From the NCBI RefSeq assembly GCF_021295095.1, contig NZ_JAJLQX010000001.1, positions 124,001-188,000 of the forward strand: 64,000 nt of DNA, read 5' to 3'. Shown here one piece after another: positions 62,299 through 64,000 of the stretch (the first letter of the stretch is position 1; every line of letters starts with the position of its first letter). This stretch comes from Phocaeicola oris (GTDB taxonomy: Bacteria > Bacteroidota > Bacteroidia > Bacteroidales > Bacteroidaceae). The notes under the pieces were generated by a model. The model was not told the origin of the DNA. It worked only from the letters and a program-made list of their open reading frames with translations, and did no database searches. A program made the position numbers and the translations under genes.

Positions 62299-63990
62299 TT
62301 ACTTGCAATACTTTTGAATAAGAGTTTCTACTGCTGTATCACCTAATTCTTTTGCTTTGTTAAAGTTGGCACAAGCCTCTTTGTTCTGTTTCTTCTGAAC
62401 TTGACAATAGCCAATCATACGATATGCAGCTCCCATCTTCTGATTCAGTTCAATAGTCTTTTGAAGAGCTGTCAATGCCTCTTCTATCTGATTAACACGA
62501 ATATGCAATGCACCTTTTTCCAACCAAACATCAGGACTGTCGGGGACAAGCTCAGTGGCACGATTAATATCATCAATAGCCTGTTGATACATTTTTAAGT
62601 TCACTTCCGCTTGCTCACGTTGGAAAAAAAAGTTAGCATTCACATTTCCATTATAAGCACGATAAGTCTCGTCGAAATCTTTCACAGCTCCACGATAATC
62701 TTTCATATCTGCTTTCTGTTGCCCGCGGGCAAACAGGTAAGGAGCTGCATCCGAAGTATAAGGGACGATACATTTATCCACTGCGTTATCAAGCAACGAC
62801 AAAATTTGCTGCCGGTCACTTCCTTCCATGTTTTGCAAGGCATGAGCAGCCGAATAGAATGATGCTGCGGAAGCAAGATTCGATTGGTTCACTTTCTGAT
62901 AGCTATCAAATGCAGCCTGATAATCTTTCATCGCATAATTTATATCTCCTTCAAGTTGAGCGTAAATTGGTTGAGAATCAGTCAAAATTACTTCTTTTAT
63001 CATCTCCAATGCTTTGCTGAAACTCCAATCCGGATTCCCTTGTCCTTCCTCTTTTGATAGGGAATAATTATAAAACATTTTAGCAATATTATATTTTGCT
63101 TCATTCTTATCGTTTGCGACTTCAAGTGCCTTATCAATATCTGCCTGAGCTTCCGGCCAAGATTCCTGTTTGCCGCTGTCTATCTTCTTCGCGGCTCGGC
63201 GGATATAACCTTCATAACTGTTTGGGAACTTTGCTAAGAAGTCTTCCAATGCAGTAGTATAGATATCTTGATCGCCCGAAGAAATCATATATAGATATAT
63301 AAGAGCCTGTTCTTCTGTATCAGGCAGCGCCTTTTTAATACCTATTTTGGTATATGCTTCGTGAGCAGCAGATACGGCGGTTATATGCAGTGATGCTCCA
63401 AAGCTGGCACCGATAGCAAAACTGGAAGTATCTTCCTCTGATGCATTTCGCTGAATCATTCCAAGTACCTGACCGTTTGCATTCATAATAGGGCAACTTA
63501 CCATTTTAGCCGGAGTCTTCATTGCCAGCGTATAATAGAAACCATCTTGCCCAATGCTGTCGACAGCGGTTATTTTACCAGTCTGCACTTCTGCGTTTTT
63601 CTGAGTAGAATAAGGAAGCAGATAAACAATTTCACCTACCTTTCCAGCAACAGTAGCCGGCTGCAGAAACTCAACATTTCCGTCTATTTCTGTTTTGAAC
63701 TTTAACACATCGTATATTTGATTGGCTCCGGCAATACACGATACATTCATTTCTTTACCTTTACTATTTACTATGACAGCTCGTTGAGCACCATCAAACA
63801 GTGTATAATCGGAAAGTGCGATACCGTCTTCACCTATATAAAATCCGTTACCGTTCCCTTTGATATTATTTTTCTCATCGTAGGTAATGACGGAGAAGAC
63901 CGCCTTCTTTGCCTTATCAACCCATTTTGGAGTCTGTGCATAGGAGCTTATTCCCATACAACATAAAAGTAATAAAAGAACTTTTCTCAT
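62299..63990 (-). CDS. TPR protein with degenerate trypsin-like domain
   Basis: A 563-residue secreted protein with a signal peptide (about residues 1-18, ending Ser-Tyr-Ala-Gln). Residues about 25-205 follow the HtrA-type protease fold (Gly-Asn-Gly-Phe-Tyr-Ile-Gly-Glu-Asp-Gly; Tyr-Asp-Val-Leu-Lys-Phe), but the His position reads Thr (residue 63 in Ser-Asp-Tyr-Thr-Leu-Phe) and the Gly-Asn-Ser-Gly-Gly loop is replaced by Lys-Met-Val-Ser-Cys, with Val at the Ser position (residue 164). Asp 94 remains. Several TPRs fill residues about 250-560 (Ala-Ile-Asp-Asp-Ile-Asn-Arg-Ala-Thr-Glu-Leu). It is probably a binding scaffold in the periplasm and not a protease. Confidence 0.85.
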   Translation of the reverse strand: MRKVLLLLLCCMGISSYAQTPKWVDKAKKAVFSVITYDEKNNIKGNGNGFYIGEDGIALSDYTLFDGAQRAVIVNSKGKEMNVSCIAGANQIYDVLKFKTEIDGNVEFLQPATVAGKVGEIVYLLPYSTQKNAEVQTGKITAVDSIGQDGFYYTLAMKTPAKMVSCPIMNANGQVLGMIQRNASEEDTSSFAIGASFGASLHITAVSAAHEAYTKIGIKKALPDTEEQALIYLYMISSGDQDIYTTALEDFLAKFPNSYEGYIRRAAKKIDSGKQESWPEAQADIDKALEVANDKNEAKYNIAKMFYNYSLSKEEGQGNPDWSFSKALEMIKEVILTDSQPIYAQLEGDINYAMKDYQAAFDSYQKVNQSNLASAASFYSAAHALQNMEGSDRQQILSLLDNAVDKCIVPYTSDAAPYLFARGQQKADMKDYRGAVKDFDETYRAYNGNVNANFFFQREQAEVNLKMYQQAIDDINRATELVPDSPDVWLEKGALHIRVNQIEEALTALQKTIELNQKMGAAYRMIGYCQVQKKQNKEACANFNKAKELGDTAVETLIQKYCK

Positions 63991-64000
63991 ATTTCGTCTC

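Overview
The window is AT-rich DNA (roughly 40% GC by eye) from a member of the Bacteroidales, most likely a Bacteroides-like gut or anaerobic species. Several independent things say so: the Bat aerotolerance genes, the short region-1.1-less RpoD, the atp operon order D-C-x-B-E-F-H-A-G with an AtpB carrying a signal peptide, DUF4836/DUF4494/DUF4738-type proteins, many SpII lipoproteins, and TAnnTTTG promoter boxes in front of at least 18 transcription units instead of E. coli -10/-35 boxes. No phage, integrase, transposase or CRISPR is visible; this is core chromosome.

Layout. 1-3.5 kb: end of a bat operon (tail of a preceding gene, batD, batE) and a PAP2 phosphatase. 3.5-8 kb: a small HTH-like protein, a DUF2007-universal stress fusion, a divergent CbiA-like protein lacking its amidotransferase cysteine, two tandem small membrane proteins (one frameshifted), DUF805 and an HU-like DNA-binding protein. 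8.4-15.7 kb: complete F1Fo ATP synthase operon. 15.8-20.2 kb: NhaC and NhaD Na+/H+ antiporters around a lipoprotein oxidoreductase. 20.5-25 kb: a two-component system divergent from an outer-membrane beta-barrel protein. 25-31.7 kb: tRNA-Arg, RNase P RNA, HtrA protease, RpoD, a HAD phosphatase, a lipoprotein and an MFS transporter. 32-38 kb: an operon of nucleoside transporter, bifunctional nuclease, RsmE, DUF4836 lipoprotein and an ABC exporter. 38-49.9 kb, mostly minus strand: a 16-residue-repeat surface protein, acyl-CoA synthetase, YggS, an L-fucose-isomerase-like protein, a LolC/E-type permease (plus strand) and a SPOR-FHA-cobUTSC operon for late cobalamin assembly. 50-64 kb: DEAD helicase, SerB, a cysteine-less TlpA-like protein, a DUF3298-rsmG-MBL-gcvP operon, LipB, a CPBP protease and a TPR protein with a degenerate serine-protease domain.

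The feature that ordinary gene calling does not explain is a dispersed family of intergenic arrays with an exact 22-bp pitch. Eight loci were found (8.0, 15.7, 20.4, 25.2, 31.8, 41.3, 51.0 and 61.2 kb), about one per 8 kb, never inside a gene. Five share a core of the form TSAT-NCGN-ATSA, often with AAAGTGA at one end and TCACTTT at the other. Two keep the 22-bp pitch and the dyad core but use unrelated sequences (CACG..CGTG and TCTCAATTGAGA), and one is eroded. The architecture is conserved more than the sequence, and at 8.0 kb the array folds into a 29-bp near-perfect hairpin that would lie in the 5' leader of the HU-like gene. I know of no name for this element; it is the strongest candidate here for something undescribed.
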